This document shows, one piece after another, positions 47,423 through 60,037 of a stretch of 64,000 bases of DNA. The translations under genes were made by a program, and so were the position numbers. The notes under the pieces are model-generated. The model did not search any database. It was given only the letters and a program-made list of their open reading frames with translations, and had not been told where the DNA came from. The stretch lies in assembly GCA_032191485.1 (NCBI GenBank), contig JAVDOI010000020.1, positions 2,134,611 to 2,198,610 of the forward strand, read 5' to 3'. Origin of the DNA: Leptoclinus maculatus. Taxonomy: Eukaryota; Chordata; Actinopteri; Perciformes; Stichaeidae. Position 1 is the stretch's first letter. Each line of letters begins with the position of its first letter.

Positions 47423-48365
47423 GCTCATTATGAAATTCAGAGCTTTTCTATTGACTCTACACAGCTCTCAAAATGGCAACAGCTCAACCGGCGGCTAGAA
47501 GCTAACCATGCTAACGGCTAAAACAGCAGCGGTGCCAGAGCTAACAGCGTCGATTGGGGACGGCGTTATCAGCTGTTTACACCGTATGAGTGCAGTACAG
47601 AGCAGCGGCCGCGAGCTAGCCAGCGGGGCACGCTAACATGCACTATAATTATATTACTCCACTACAGTGCCAGCTGGTCCATAGAGGGCCCTAGGGCGCC
47701 GCACCCCCTTGAGCTACAAATAATAAAAAATAAATAAAAAATAAACTATACAAATTGTCAATATTTGTGTTTTTGAAATATGGAATCACCCAGTAATATG
47801 TGTAAAATATGATATCTGCGGTAAATATATGCTTTTCCTGCTCGTCCTCTGCGTGTGCACGTCTCAGCTGGTTGGGGCGCTGGAGAAACTGCCCCAAAGA
47901 GGCTATGAAGCAGTTTAGCCAATGATGCTTTAATGCTGATTAAAGATATAAATGAGTGACATACAATTTAGCCAATCAGCGTCCTCAAATAGATTCAGCT
48001 TGAGGCAGATTTCGTTCTGCCCCAAGCTGCACGTTCGTGTCAGGACTAGTCTCTACAGGAGAGCGCCAGCGCGAGCACTGCTCCTCCAAGAGGAGAACTG
48101 AGAGGAGAAACTACTGAAAGAGCTGATCCCAGATCAGCCTGACCTCACAATCAGACAGCAGACTAGCAGGAAAGGGAAGCAGTACATGAAGCTTCTCTAC
48201 TAGCTGTACACCAGACAGGTTTGACTAGCTGGATGACGTCATGATAATAACTTATTTATCTTTTTAAAACAACGGGGACAGATCCAGCATGGACAGTTAG
48301 GGAGTGAGGGACATGAAGCACCTGTCTGAGAAATGGATATATAGTTATATATAAATAATTATATG

Positions 48366-48370
<5 letters not shown>

Positions 48371-48407
<37 letters not shown>
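48371..48407 (+). repeat. (TG)n microsatellite flanked by (TA)n
   Basis: TG repeat followed by an ATATAT-rich palindromic stretch at about 48434-48457. Confidence 0.9.
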
Positions 48408-48411
<4 letters not shown>

Positions 48412-49319
48412 ATATTATAGTGAATATTATTATATGATATATATATATATATATCATACTGAATTCCCTGTGAGGGTGACTAAAATAAGATGTCCTGACG
48501 TGTTTGTCAAAGTGTTATTTACTGCTTTTTTCGTGTTGATGTTAAATATTTAACTGCAAAGTAGTAATGTGTGTTTGATACCTTAATTTTTTTGCATTAA
48601 ATCATTCTGGGATGTTTGCTGAAATTGATTGGATGTGGCACAGCCCTACCGAGAACATTGTCCACCAGCCGCCACTGCTCCACTATATCTTTACATAGAA
48701 GATAGTTGTTTAGTGGTTTAACAGCTGTTAAATAGAGTACTTCTTTCTCCACTTGGCAGCTTCCCAAAAGTCACACTTGATCCTCAACATTGTGGGTTTA
48801 AACGTTCAAATCTTCAGAAAGCTGGAAGGCTCTCCGCCGTACTACAAATTCAAATCTGGGTGCGCCATGATTTGTCCCCCTGAGAGTGTTTTGCTCCCTG
48901 CAGAGTCGACAAGTGCAGTTGAGCTCTGCAGGTCACTGCTGCTGCTCAGTAATCTCACACTGCTGCAGCTGTTAAAACATGTCACTGCTGCTCACAGACC
49001 AGGAGCCTGCGAGTGATATTCATTTACCACCATACTGAAGTGTGTAAACTCAGCTCTGTTTATACTACATAGGGTGTCTGCATAGGCGGGATGTATTCAC
49101 GCATGATCCAGGGTACCATATATAATAAACTTACAGGTTGAGTTATACTAAATAACACAACTTTCTTCCCATGAGATTATAACTTTTCCTTTAAAATCGT
49201 GCTATTGTTATCAGTATATTATGACTTTTTTTTACAATTTACCACAAGAGGGCGGAGCTAAGTACAACCGAACCTCGAATGAAGACACTTTTAGGCGACC
49301 AAAATGTTACAATTAACTT

Positions 49320-49452
49320 TCATGAACTGAAAGTACACTGTGTAAACTCACGATTACAATGTCTACTGGTGTAATAAATCAAGTAGAAGAGTCATTTTCT
49401 CAAAGACTTCTATACAATCTGACTTATTTTTTCAAGCAGAGGAGTCGCCATT
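49320..49452. repeat. Dispersed repeat family R1, copy 2 (partial)
   Basis: Shares TGTGTAAACTCACGATTACA-like sequence, GTAATAAATCAAGTAGAAGA, GTCATTTTCTCAAAGACTTC and GAGGAGTCGCCA with 15330-15430 and, reversed, 60100-60200. Confidence 0.65.
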
Positions 49453-51354
49453 AGAAAGAATGTATGGCACCCTCAGCATCTCAGCAAATCCAGTTTACCT
49501 GTAATTTATTGAGCCCCATATTATTAGAAATATTCTTTAGTCTGATGAGACACAAAATATTGGCATATACCATCGTATGATCAGCAAAAACCAGGTGCCA
49601 CTCATCCCCTGCCAGCGTCATGCCGACTTAAGCGTAGTTCATATTGGCAGCAGTGATGCACGTGGTGTGCGTAGCCTCCGCACGTGGCCGCGGCGCTTGG
49701 CTGTGCACCCCTGAATGTTTGTAATTTGGCACGCAAGATCACGTGACTGTGACAAATAGCTCACCAATAAAAGCACTATTTACTATTATATCTAGGGATT
49801 ACGCAAAGAAGGCCAATTCACTTTGAAATGCTTTAGAAACAGAATGTCTTCAAAATCTTCATTTGATTATTCATTATTTTGCTGCCAAATCAAATTGTTT
49901 ACAGGATATTTAACCTTCGTTTTCCTTATAATGCATTTAATAACTTGTCTCTTGACAGGGCTTGTACAAAAGCAATAAAGTAGTCCATGAATATGAGATA
50001 ACCTAACCTCCACAATGCTGAGGAGGGATTGTAATTATCTGTATTACAGATCTTGAAACTAAGCAACTTACTTTAAAAGTAAGTGAAGAGCATTTTAAAC
50101 ATTATGACTTAACATTAAAGTGTTCTATCACTTGAAGTCTACAGAACAACAAGATGTGTAGCATTGATAAGGTCATTTACTCACTAACTCCACCTCCAGG
50201 ATTTGAAGGCTCAGATATCCTGAGAGCAGTGACGAGAGATTAAACGTCAAAGCTCGGGCTTCATTTAAAGCAGACGGTTGCTTTGGTGACCTAAAGACCT
50301 CTCTGGATATCTATGCCGTCACTTGGAGCAACAAAGCAAAGTGTTCCAACTGGAACACCTTAAAATAAATAAATCTGGTATCTGTGGCTGTGCACATGAC
50401 TAATTAGCTCATCCAATCATTTCATTTGGCCCGAATGTTTCCGAGAAACCGGAGTGGACTGTGTGAGAATTCCCAAAGCTCCATTACCAGTACACGGCCC
50501 TAGTTCACCACCGCTGCTACGGAAGCCCTTAAGGACAAGAGAGGGGAAACAAATTCTAGACCTTCATTTCCTGAGTCTGAAAAAAATCTGAAACAGGTGG
50601 GGGAAGGTTTTTTTGCCAGAATATTATTTCTTAGTTCCTTTAAAACAATGTTTTCACAAATGTAAAAAATACCAAATGTTCACCAAACAACAATTCATTT
50701 TGCAGTACCTTGTCATTTGCAGATGCCAAATGTTGATTGTAAAAAAAATTGTCAGAAGGTTAAATTGTGTGTGCGCGCCATTGTTACTACAGAGTTTGTT
50801 AAATAATCCAATGCAAAGGGAACATTTAAATCCTACAATTTAACACACAGTCCTGGTCAGTATGGAGGTAGAGTCAGTGTGCAGCAGGACGCAGCTCTGA
50901 TTCTAAATTTAGACATAAAGCCTCTAATCGGTTAACTGCAGCCTTTGTTAAGGAGCACAGCAACAGCTGCTCCTGACCCCCCCCCCCTTCCTCCACCTTA
51001 CCCACATGGCCCAGAACATAACCTGAGGCGCTGCATTGTGTGTGTATGAAGCAGAAAGTCAAGTCTGAAGGCTGCGTGCTTCTAGCTGGTTGAATGTATT
51101 TGATTGGCTAACGCACCATGTTGCCTGATGATGTTGGACTGTGCTGTTATCACATTCTCCCTCCCAACTCGTCAAATACCAACGCTTGCTCAGTAGCCCC
51201 TTAGGTACCACTTAAGCGTCTTTGGTCGTGGCAGGGACGAGTTTCCAACTGCTTGGCGTCTTTTCAAAATAAACTTCCGTCTTCTCAGGAGGTGAGCTTT
51301 TGGAAACAAAACCACAGTTCGGTTTAGGAAGGGAGGGTGGTTGACATGAACTTG

Positions 51355-51735
51355 GCTGACTTAGGAATTACGTGACACGCCAGTGACTTGCAATTCACAA
51401 GACTAGCGAGTGATTAACGACTCACGTGACTAGCCAGTGTCTAGCTCAGTAAATTCTAAAGTAGCGATGGCAGAAGCGTTAACTCCGGACCTTGTCGATA
51501 CTCATTTAGAACCGATTCCCGTTTTGAGCAGAGTTTCGGGGGGCTTCCCTTCCGCTCACTGACACACGGCTCACGAGTCTAGCCAGTGTCAAACCATTCA
51601 CGTGACTAGCAATTCTTAAAGGACTCACGTCACTAACGACTGAAAAACCACTCGCGCGACTAGAGAGTGACAAACAACTCATGTAACCAGCGAGTGACGA
51701 ACACTTGAGTCAATGACACTAACGACTGACATGAA
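51355..51735. repeat. Degenerate array of CACGTGACTAGCCAGTG units
   Basis: Imperfect copies of ACTCACGTGACTAGCCAGTG with spacing near 27-30 nt, in two clusters (about 51369-51448 and 51562-51735) separated by unrelated sequence. The CACGTG or CACGTCA core is repeated several times. Confidence 0.6.
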
Positions 51736-52558
51736 ACAATGTGGTGAAAGGCCAAAGTCCTGTCTTTGTTTGACCCATCCACCTCAAGTGTGTGTGGTTG
51801 CAATGAACGTCTAATAACAACGCAGGTGGCTTTACCTTAGAGATGGATGAAAGGTATTTGACGAGTTGGGAGTGAACCAGGGTCGGTGCTGAAGACGTAT
51901 TCGTGATTAACTGTTTTGCTGAACAACTTATCACTCTTAGCTCTCCCTCACTCTCTTAAGGTCTTATTGTCCAAATCTTTTCATGTGTTTATGTGCACGC
52001 GAGCTCATTTTTACGTGTCTTTCTCGTTCTTATAATGAAAATACATGTGCTATGTGATCGCTGGTGTGTTTTGGAAGGAGGCAGAAGAGGAAGTGATTAC
52101 CTACCGCAGACATGCAAGCCGTGAACAAAGAGCTGCAGACAGACCACACAGTTTCAGATCTCTACATGAGCGCGGCGGGCCTTAATTAATTGCAGTGGTT
52201 TTCTCTTCCACAGCCCCCTCCCTGTCACTCTCTTTCCTCTCACCCACTTACACTTTGTTCAATCAAGGAGAACGAGGAGGCCACAGTTTATAACCCCTAC
52301 TCTACATTTCAAACTCTTGTGACTCACTTTCCAGCTCTGTTTTGGAACTTCCCACACATTCTCACACCACAGCCATCACTGTAGTATGCAACGTTTTGAC
52401 TGTTTAAAGGGCCAGCGTGTAGCATTTAGCTGGGCTATAGTGGCAGAAACGGAATATATTATTAATGAGTATGTTTTCTTTCTTGTGTCTCTTTTTTCTA
52501 GTAAAACAAATTAAATAGAAGACTTGTCGCCTTTTCTTTAGAGTGAGCCGTTTATCTA

Positions 52559-53460
52559 CACCCGTGGCCAAAAGTTTTGAGAACGACACAAGTATTGTTT
52601 TTCACAAAGTTTGCTGCTTCAGTGTTTTTAGATCTTTTTGTCCGATGTTACTGAAGTATAATTACAAGCATTTCATACGTGTCAAAGGCTTTTATTGACA
52701 ATTACATTAAGTTTATGCAAAGAGTCAATATTTGCAGTGTTGACGAGAAGTTTTCTCTCTTAGGATGTTTTGGTACCGTTCTTCATTCATGGCTGTGTTC
52801 TGAGGGTACATTGTGAGTGAGCCCACTCCCTTGGCTGAGAAGCAACCCCACACATGAATGCTCTCAGGATGCTTTACTGTTGGCATGACACAGGGCTGAT
52901 GGTAGCGCTCACCTTTTCTTCTCCGGACAAGCTTTTTTCCCGGATGCCCCAAACATTCGTAAAGGGGATTGATCAGAGACAATGACTGTACCTCAGTCCT
53001 CAGCAGTCCGATCCCTGTACCTCTTCTGCAGAATATCAGTCTGTCCCTGGTGTTGTTCCTGGAGAGAAGTGGCTTCTTTGCTGCCCTTCTTGACACCAGG
53101 CCATCCTCCAAAAGTCTTCGCCTCACTGTGCGTGCAGTTGCACTCACACCTGTCTGCTGCCATTCCTGAGCAAAGCTCTGCACTGGTGGTGCCCCGATCC
53201 CGCAGCTGAATCATCTTTAGGAGACGGTCCTGGTGCTTGCTGGGCTTGTTGGGCGCCCTGAAGCCTTCTTCACAACAATTGAACCTCTCTGCTTGAAGTT
53301 CTTAATGATCCGATGAAAGGTTGATTTAGGTGCAATCTTACTAGCAATTGATCTGATCACTCTTCTTAACATTCTGGAGTATACATATGCAAATTCACAT
53401 CATAAACACTGAAGCAGCAATTTATATTTGTGTCATTCTCAAAACTTTTGGCCACGGGTG
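52559..53460 (-). mobile_element. Tc1/mariner-like transposon, internally deleted
   Basis: 902 nt bounded by TA on both sides (52557-52558 and 53461-53462). The terminal inverted repeats begin CACCCGTGGCCAAAAGTTTT and match for about 33 nt with a single G/A difference. Complete relatives are about 1.6 kb, so part of the transposase region is gone. TA target duplication and perfect ends mark a bona fide Tc1-type insertion. Confidence 0.9.
52725..53214 (-). pseudogene. Tc1-type transposase remnant
   Basis: Minus-strand frames match the helix-turn-helix part (TARTVRRRLLEDGLVSRRA) and middle (VRRRKGERYHQP, HVWGCFSAKG) of Tc1 transposases. At least two frame changes are visible (around 53160 and 52980), the segment with the first catalytic aspartate is scrambled, and the distal catalytic part is missing. 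Non-functional. Confidence 0.85.
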
Positions 53461-53640
53461 TACATAATGATATTAGATTTGAGCAGTATCATATGCTGCT
53501 TACCCTCAGTCCTCACTTCCTGTCATTATTAATCCAAATTAAGATGTTCTCAGACTCGTATTTCCTCTACACACGCTGAACGGTGCCGGGTTGTCTCCAA
53601 CGTCACTTTTTCACTTAAAAAATGAAAGTCATTGTGGGTC

Positions 53641-55469
53641 ACTACATGAAGGGAACGCTAGCTAGCTAACAGGCTAACGCTGGCAAATAAAAGGTTTGTC
53701 TTTACCCGACGATGTGTTGTGATTGGCGTGGTGAAATGATGCATTATGTTTTGACGATTTATTTGTATTCATCTGAATTCTTGAGCAAATTTACATATAA
53801 AAATAACTAGCTTCATAAATTGCCCCAAAACATTTTTTTTTATTCAATCAAACCATTTGGTAGTACACCAGGGATGAAGGCAGACACTTTGCATTTAAAT
53901 CCAGAACCCCAACCTACACACTTTTCACTTTAATTGGCCCTAAATGTACTTTTTATACTAAATACATTCGTTAGTGCCGGGATAATAAAAGAAAACTGTG
54001 CGACCTGTGTTACTTTATTCTACAGTACTTATTGCAATGGTCTCTCCACGGTACTACATAAGGTTTTTGTTCATGAGTAGTACAACAAATGCAGTTGTTT
54101 CTGAAGGGACTTATGTCTGGGGCCTGCCCTAGTGAACGAAGCAGGACAGCAGTTTTATGTCCGTGTCATCAAACGGGTGACACATCACCGCCTAGTGGCA
54201 CAATCCGTTACTACATGAGCAGTAAGTACCTTTTCTTACAGCGTGCAAGAAAGGGAAAGAGTGTACTCGTGTACTGAAGGTACACAAAGAGGACAAAGAC
54301 AAATGACAATGAATTGCTTGCTTCTATTTTGACCTTCAAAACAAACTAAGATTAGTTTCTCTAAGGTGAATTATAAATGTCATCAAACAAACATTTTTAA
54401 GTGCTTTGTTAATGAATCTGGATAAACTTCCTTAAGATGTAGCTTAATGTATAAGAACAAAGTGTCTGTGAGGCCCAATGTAAACAGCATGTTGTGCTAC
54501 AGTGGTGCTCCACCTGCTTCTTTAACATGTGATCCGCTACAGGCCAAGCCAAACTCACGCGCAACTAACACCGCTGCCAGGACAACTGGTCTCACCCACA
54601 CCCAACCTGGCAGAGCTGAACAATAAGCCCATTGTAAGCATTGCAACCTGAATAGAACAGGACATCACACACCGGCTCAATCAACACCTCCACCCTGCTG
54701 CCCTCCCGGTGCAAGTACAGGGCCAGATCCCTGCAGCCTAAACGACAGGCCTCGCTCAATAGACCTGATGAGAAGTTGTCAACCATCATTTGAAAAGGCA
54801 TAATGTACTGTATACTGGGTATAAACCGAGTGTATATTGAAGTGATCACTATTTTTGTCAAAAACAAAATATCTGTTCAAAAATCACCTTAGAGTTTCTT
54901 TAAAAAAAAAACTCAATTACTTACCTAATGAAAAGCACCTTGAGGATTCTTACTTCAAACACAAAAACATCTCTCGAAAATAAATGTGATTCATCAATGT
55001 AATAGAGATTAATATTTTCTCTATAAAACAAAAGGTATTTAACTATATGCTTATAGAAACTGACTGTCTGTGCACCACAGTGAGGATAAACCCCGACATA
55101 CTGATCCGTTCCTATGCTCGTACAGGAACGCATCGCTCCTATGTTTAACCTTGCCCAGTCAGGCCGGGTTAATGCTCCAGGATCAGTCAAACAAGATTAC
55201 TCCCAAACTGTTGGCCCAAATGCCTGCACCATAAACCGACAAGTGTTCTGTGTGCTTGAGACTATAGCACACGGGTAAGACCAGCAGGGCCGTGACCGTT
55301 ATGAACTCATCAGGGTTTTGGGGTTTCTTTTTGAGAATCAACTCATTTCCAGACTGCATGTAAGTCGCATAATGTGCCCTAATTAACCAGGAGACAATGT
55401 GGTCTTAATGTGATTAACAGAGTAAACCGCCCGTATGTCAGTGCAACAGCCGGGAATTAAGAGCGGGAA
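53641..55469. other. No gene seen
   Basis: AT-rich unique or old repeat sequence; short frames only, none with a recognisable family. Confidence 0.5.
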
Positions 55470-55850
55470 CCTTAAAGGGACAGTTCACCCCAAAATAAAA
55501 ATAAAAAAACATATTGATCCTGATACCTGTAGTGCCATTTATCATCTCAGATTGTTTTGGTAATATCAGTCATAGAGATGTCTGCCTTCTCTCCAATATA
55601 ATGGAACTAGATGGCACCCAGCCACTCAAAGCGCCAAAAGACAAATACATACAGTTTCATGTCGGAACTATTTTCTTTCCACCATACTTCCCACATGAAA
55701 CTGCTCACAACAAGGTATGTGGATTATCTTTAGCAACCAGGTCATTATTTCTGAAGAGATGATGCTGAGTTGTTGTTTTTTTTAACTCACACCAAAACAA
55801 TCTAGAATAATACATTGCACTATAGGTAAAAGGACAATATTTTGTATTTT
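55470..55850 (+). mobile_element. Fold-back repeat family R2, copy 2
   Basis: Starts TTAAAGGGACAGTTCACCCC. The left arm TACCTGTAGTGCCATTTATC..CAGATTGTTTTGGTAAT is the imperfect reverse complement of the right arm ACTCACACCAAAACAATCTA..GCACTATAGGTAAAAGGA (about 55785-55840), so the copy is a MITE-like fold-back element. The middle (AATATAATGGAACTAGATGG, GCTCACAACAAGGTATGTGG) matches copy 1 at 31.7-32.1 kb. Confidence 0.7.
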
Positions 55851-56232
55851 AATATTTGTCTGTTTTTATATACGAAATGAAAAATACACCATTGTCTTTT
55901 CTTTATTTATTGTTTTATTATTATTGATTTATTAATGATCTGTTCATTGTTAATATAATTAACAAGATTTCCATTGCTGTAATCCCCGTTCTTGGCATTT
56001 TATTGTAAAGATTCTGCTCAGTATTTAATGATTAAAAAAAAAAAGTTTGAATATGTTGAAAGTTGGATCAAGACTTATTTATATAGAAGTCACGAGCCCA
56101 CAGTGGGATATCCTGGCGCTTGAATCCCAACGTGTAAACCTGAGCTAACGGGACAATGCTTTACCGTATCCCCCATTTAGACGCACGCGACCCTGTCCCC
56201 CTGCACGCTGCTGTATATTAGTGGACTCACCT

Positions 56233-56470
56233 TGTTTCAGAGCGTCGTCGACGTGGACTGTGTCGTGAAAACGGACAGCTGTGCGGTTTTACACGAAGCC
56301 CCTGCGGTCTGTGGTTGGTTGCTCTCCAGCAGAAGACGGCTGACGAAGCCTGTTGAACTCCCCGGCTTGTGGTTCAACTTCTTGGCTACAAAAACCGGGT
56401 ATTCCCCGTTGGCTGGCGCAGAGGCAGCGCGAGCAGCGCGGAGCGGTCATCTGAAACCTCTACGGTGGGT
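56233..56470 (-). promoter_or_regulatory. CpG-rich block with a minus-strand splice donor
   Basis: The sequence holds many CpG (GAGCGTCGTCGACGTGG, GCGCGAGCAGCGCGGAGCGG). On the minus strand it ends CTGAAACAAG|GTGAGT, a near-ideal donor at about 56231. It could be an alternative non-coding first exon of GAL3ST4 or the start of an unrecognised minus-strand transcript. Confidence 0.35.
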
Positions 56471-59464
56471 TCAACAATTCCTCTCCTCCTCCCCCTTCCC
56501 CCCTCCCCTTCCCGTCCTCCAGGTTGGCAGCACCTCCAGTCCAGTAGTAGAAGTATTTACCAGACCTCCCCCCCCCCCCCCCTCTGCTGCCTACTGTGAG
56601 ACATTTCAGCCTCGGTCATGTTCAAAGGATTTTCTGCTTTAAAATGCATGAGAGCCTCTAATCTTCGTATAGTAGCCTGTAGTTGATGGAGTCTCACGCA
56701 GAGCGGAGATCTAAAGAGTGTAAAGGGGTGAAAAATACAAATATCAATATTCTGTTGCTGCACGGCCTATTTCTCACCTCCAGTGTTTTCAGAAACACAT
56801 TTTAATGTCCTGTTTAGCTGTAAAAGACTCAAGACTTTAGAATCAAGAGGTCTGGCAATGACAAGTTTGAGGTCAAATGTGTTATGCTCTGCTGTGATTT
56901 GAGCGCCTCACGTTTTTCTAACGTGAGTCAAATTTGAAATAATGTTAACTTGTCAGTGCTTTGCGACTTTACCACTCTACCAGATGTGGTGGTAACAGTT
57001 GGACAATGGAAAATGCAGACAAAAGGTTGATATTAGCGGTGTGTTTCATTACGATGAACTATATAATTCAATAGCACAGCTGCGGATAGAGCTTTATGCC
57101 TGCTTTAATAAAGAAAAAAATATCTTTAATCACATTTGATCGCAGGGTTCTCAGTCCCGACCGCACTCTTTAGCTTAACATGCTTTGCCGAGGCGTTTTT
57201 GAAGCAGCGTCTCTCGTGTGATCCTGGTCTAATGCACACACTCCGCGACAATCAAGCCGATTTCAGGCCGGGTTCCCCCCTACCGACAAGGGTCAGCAAA
57301 GCCACGATTCTTTAGATGGTTTTAAAGGTTTTCTAGCCAGATATTCCACTGGTGTGAGTTGTGTTCAGAGAGTTTTTTTACATCCCCAGATCTGCTCACA
57401 AGTCCGTCCTGGCCGCACCGATTTTAAAAAGCAAAGATTCATATGAGCAATATTTCGATCGGACATCCTGTTATGTGTGATAAAGTAGTAGGATGGACCT
57501 CAGAAATAGAGCAATGACATGTTTACGCCGTCTCCATGATTTTCATCCTTCTTTTTTTCTTCTTTCTTTGTGAATTTTCAGCACAAAGTAGCACAGAAAC
57601 TAGCATTGCTAATTGGTTCGCCATGTTTGTTTACACTAAAGATTACGCCCGAGAGGTTTTGCGAGGATTCATGGTTTTGACATGGATGGAATCTGTTAGT
57701 GTGAACTGTGGTGTTTTGGCAGAACCGTTGCTCTAAATATGTTGCTATTTTCAACATCTCTTTTAGTGGGGGCCAATGTTCCGTGTTCAGTGTAAGAGGC
57801 TGTTGGAAGTTTGGGCAACGTCTGTATGTGTAGGAGTGATTTTGCCACATGTGCTCAATGTGGGGAGAAGGAACAGGAGAAAGAGCCAAGAGTGTCTTCT
57901 TTGCAAAGGCGAGTCATGCAGCGTGGGAGGGCCAACCGTCCAAAGAGAGTACAGAAGACAGAAATAATCAGGGTGGGATCTAAGAAAAGACGCAAGCATG
58001 AAGAAGGAGATGAGACATGATGTGTTGTGAGACGACAAAGCAGCCAGAAGGCAGAGGCGGGAAATTGACATCATTATAGATGCGGCAAGGAGATTTCTGG
58101 GTGGTGCAAGTTTCTGGAGAAGTGGTGCAGCTGGAGTTGAGAGAAGCCTCAAGGCTCTCTGTAAACACCTGGAAAGTAGAGAATTCATGGCCGAGTGGAA
58201 AATGAGTGGAAAGGAGTTATTATGGAGATTTCTGTTTTAAATGCCAGTCGCCATTGAAAAACCAAAGAAGAAGATTTAAGTACCCTCTTCAACGTATTTT
58301 TGCAAGCCTCTGCAACATTCGCTAAACCCCGCCCCCTGCATCCACTCCATCCAGCTGTCAGAGCTACCATGGAGCCCACACGGTCACTAACTGCACTCCC
58401 TGAATGAATATAATCTAATTCTAATCTAATCTAAGAAGTGAAAGCTTGCCGCAGATTAGATGCATACATCTGTTTTTGTGTGATAAGGTCGACAACACAC
58501 TATACTTTTGAGATAAAGGCCCCTGTGTGGGGAAGGTTGGGGCCAGTCAAGTAAAACGTATACATCTCGGTTTATTGAGGGGGAGAAGAAAACACCTTGA
58601 GAGGTGTACAATCCAAGATATTGTTTAAACACTACTCTATTAAACTGATGCAACCTTTCACCATTTATTGAATCTACCATGTAAAACTAGTAGCACCATG
58701 TAGTATTGAAACTACAGGTGTGTGTGATATCTGACATTTCCACCGTATAAAATTACCTCAACTCAGAAGTCAATACACCAACTGTCATATGAGTTTAAAT
58801 TGTCAACCAACAGACGTGGGAGTAAGTCCATCACAGAACTGGCCTTAACCCCACGGCAGGATCAACAGGACCACACCTCTGAAAGAGAGCTGGATAAGAC
58901 TGATTCAACACTTTCATTAAGACAGCATCAGTCTGAGGGACATTGATTTCTATCTGTGGACATTCCCCAAATGCCAAAAGTTGAGGTTGTGATGTCAGCA
59001 GCTTCATTAAGCGCCAGCCAAGAAGAGCTGACTCTGAGCTGCATCAATGGAAGACTTCACCGAATACAGACCAACATGTGTTTTTATTTGGTACAGTTTC
59101 GAGAAAGATCTTTGGGGCGGTTCAAAATATAAAGATAGAAGCTAAAGCCTACCGATCACAGTATGAAAGTGCACCACCACATCGCCATGGCGAGCAAAAC
59201 AATGAAATTGAGGAAGAACACTTTATGGCCTTTAATCTCACTGTGAGCATTTTCCCAGTAAACCCTGCTGTCATGTTTCTTCCAGTGGAAGTTGAAGCAG
59301 TGAGACTTTGGCGCTCCTCAGCTCTGGCAGCGAGATCTTTTGACAAGATAACAAACATACCAGCAGCACGCGAAACTCCCTGTGACCTTTAGACGAACAC
59401 AGGAAGACTTGTTTTCTGTTGAGAGACTTAAATATGACACATCAGAACCAAATGGATTCTCTCG

Positions 59465-59499
<35 letters not shown>

Positions 59500-60037
59500 A
59501 CCACGTATACCCCTTTGCTTTCTTCTTTCTTTACCTCTGATGGAGCACAGATGCGCTCATAAAGGTTGGGTCTGAATTCCTTCTTGAAGAATAACAATAA
59601 CATTTATACAAAATCACAATTAATAGGTCATAATGATGTGTTGAAGTGTTTGTGTTTTTTGCATGTAGAACTCAAATATTACTTAAAGAGTCAGGTTTAG
59701 GGATGGGCGATAAAAACTAATACTAATACTATGAAAACCTAAACTAATATGAATACATGCAATAATGATATTCTTGACAATATGACAAAATACAAAAAAA
59801 TATTGAATTATTTATTTAAAGAACATACAATTGCAACAAAATGAGTGTTACAGTTGTATATGTCCGCATAGATGCAACATTTTTCCTTCAATACTCAGTA
59901 AAGACTAAACAAAAGTGATACCTCAAAAAAATATATTCAATATACAAAAATATAATAAAGTACAACAAAATGAAACAATCACAAATCTAAAGTGACAAAT
60001 AAGATGACAGTGGTTCCTGTATCGAAAACAGGCCGCA
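56471..60037. other. No gene seen
   Basis: Contains a C-tract (about 56568-56582), a plus-strand frame of 69 codons at 57811-58020 rich in Lys/Arg/Glu but with no recognised family, and AT-rich sequence at 59700-60000. Confidence 0.45.
59473..59500 (+). repeat. (CA)n microsatellite
   Basis: CA repeat preceded by a short (CT)n tract. Confidence 0.9.

Larger units (their letters stand above)
45601..52400. other. Intergenic or intronic, no supported gene
   Basis: Apart from the repeats listed, I see no exon-like open frame with matching splice sites. 47460-48300 looks transposon-derived (GCTAAC/GCTAGC-rich, then a stretch with CTTGAGGCAGATTTCGTTCT). If the 56.2-kb block is a GAL3ST4 first exon, this is intron. 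Confidence 0.5.
52408..53640. repeat. Older dispersed repeat interrupted by a Tc1-like element
   Basis: The left flank (AAGGGCCAGCGTGTAGCATT, TGGCAGAAACGGAATATATT, GAGTGAGCCGTTTATCTA) is a fragment of a very common fish repeat that I recognise by phrase. The Tc1-like element splits it at a TA, and part of the sequence after 53462 may be its continuation. Confidence 0.5.

Noticed and set aside
48753..49016. 87-codon frame starting MAASQKSH as a gene
   Set aside because: Low-information Leu/Ser content, no neighbours with matching phase, repeat-rich surroundings.
51355..51735. CRISPR-like array
   Set aside because: Eukaryotic context; units are degenerate, with no constant repeat and unique spacers.
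57811..58020. 69-codon Lys/Arg/Glu-rich frame as a small gene
   Set aside because: No recognisable domain, no splice context, overlapped by a longer frame on the other strand; composition is that of purine-rich DNA.
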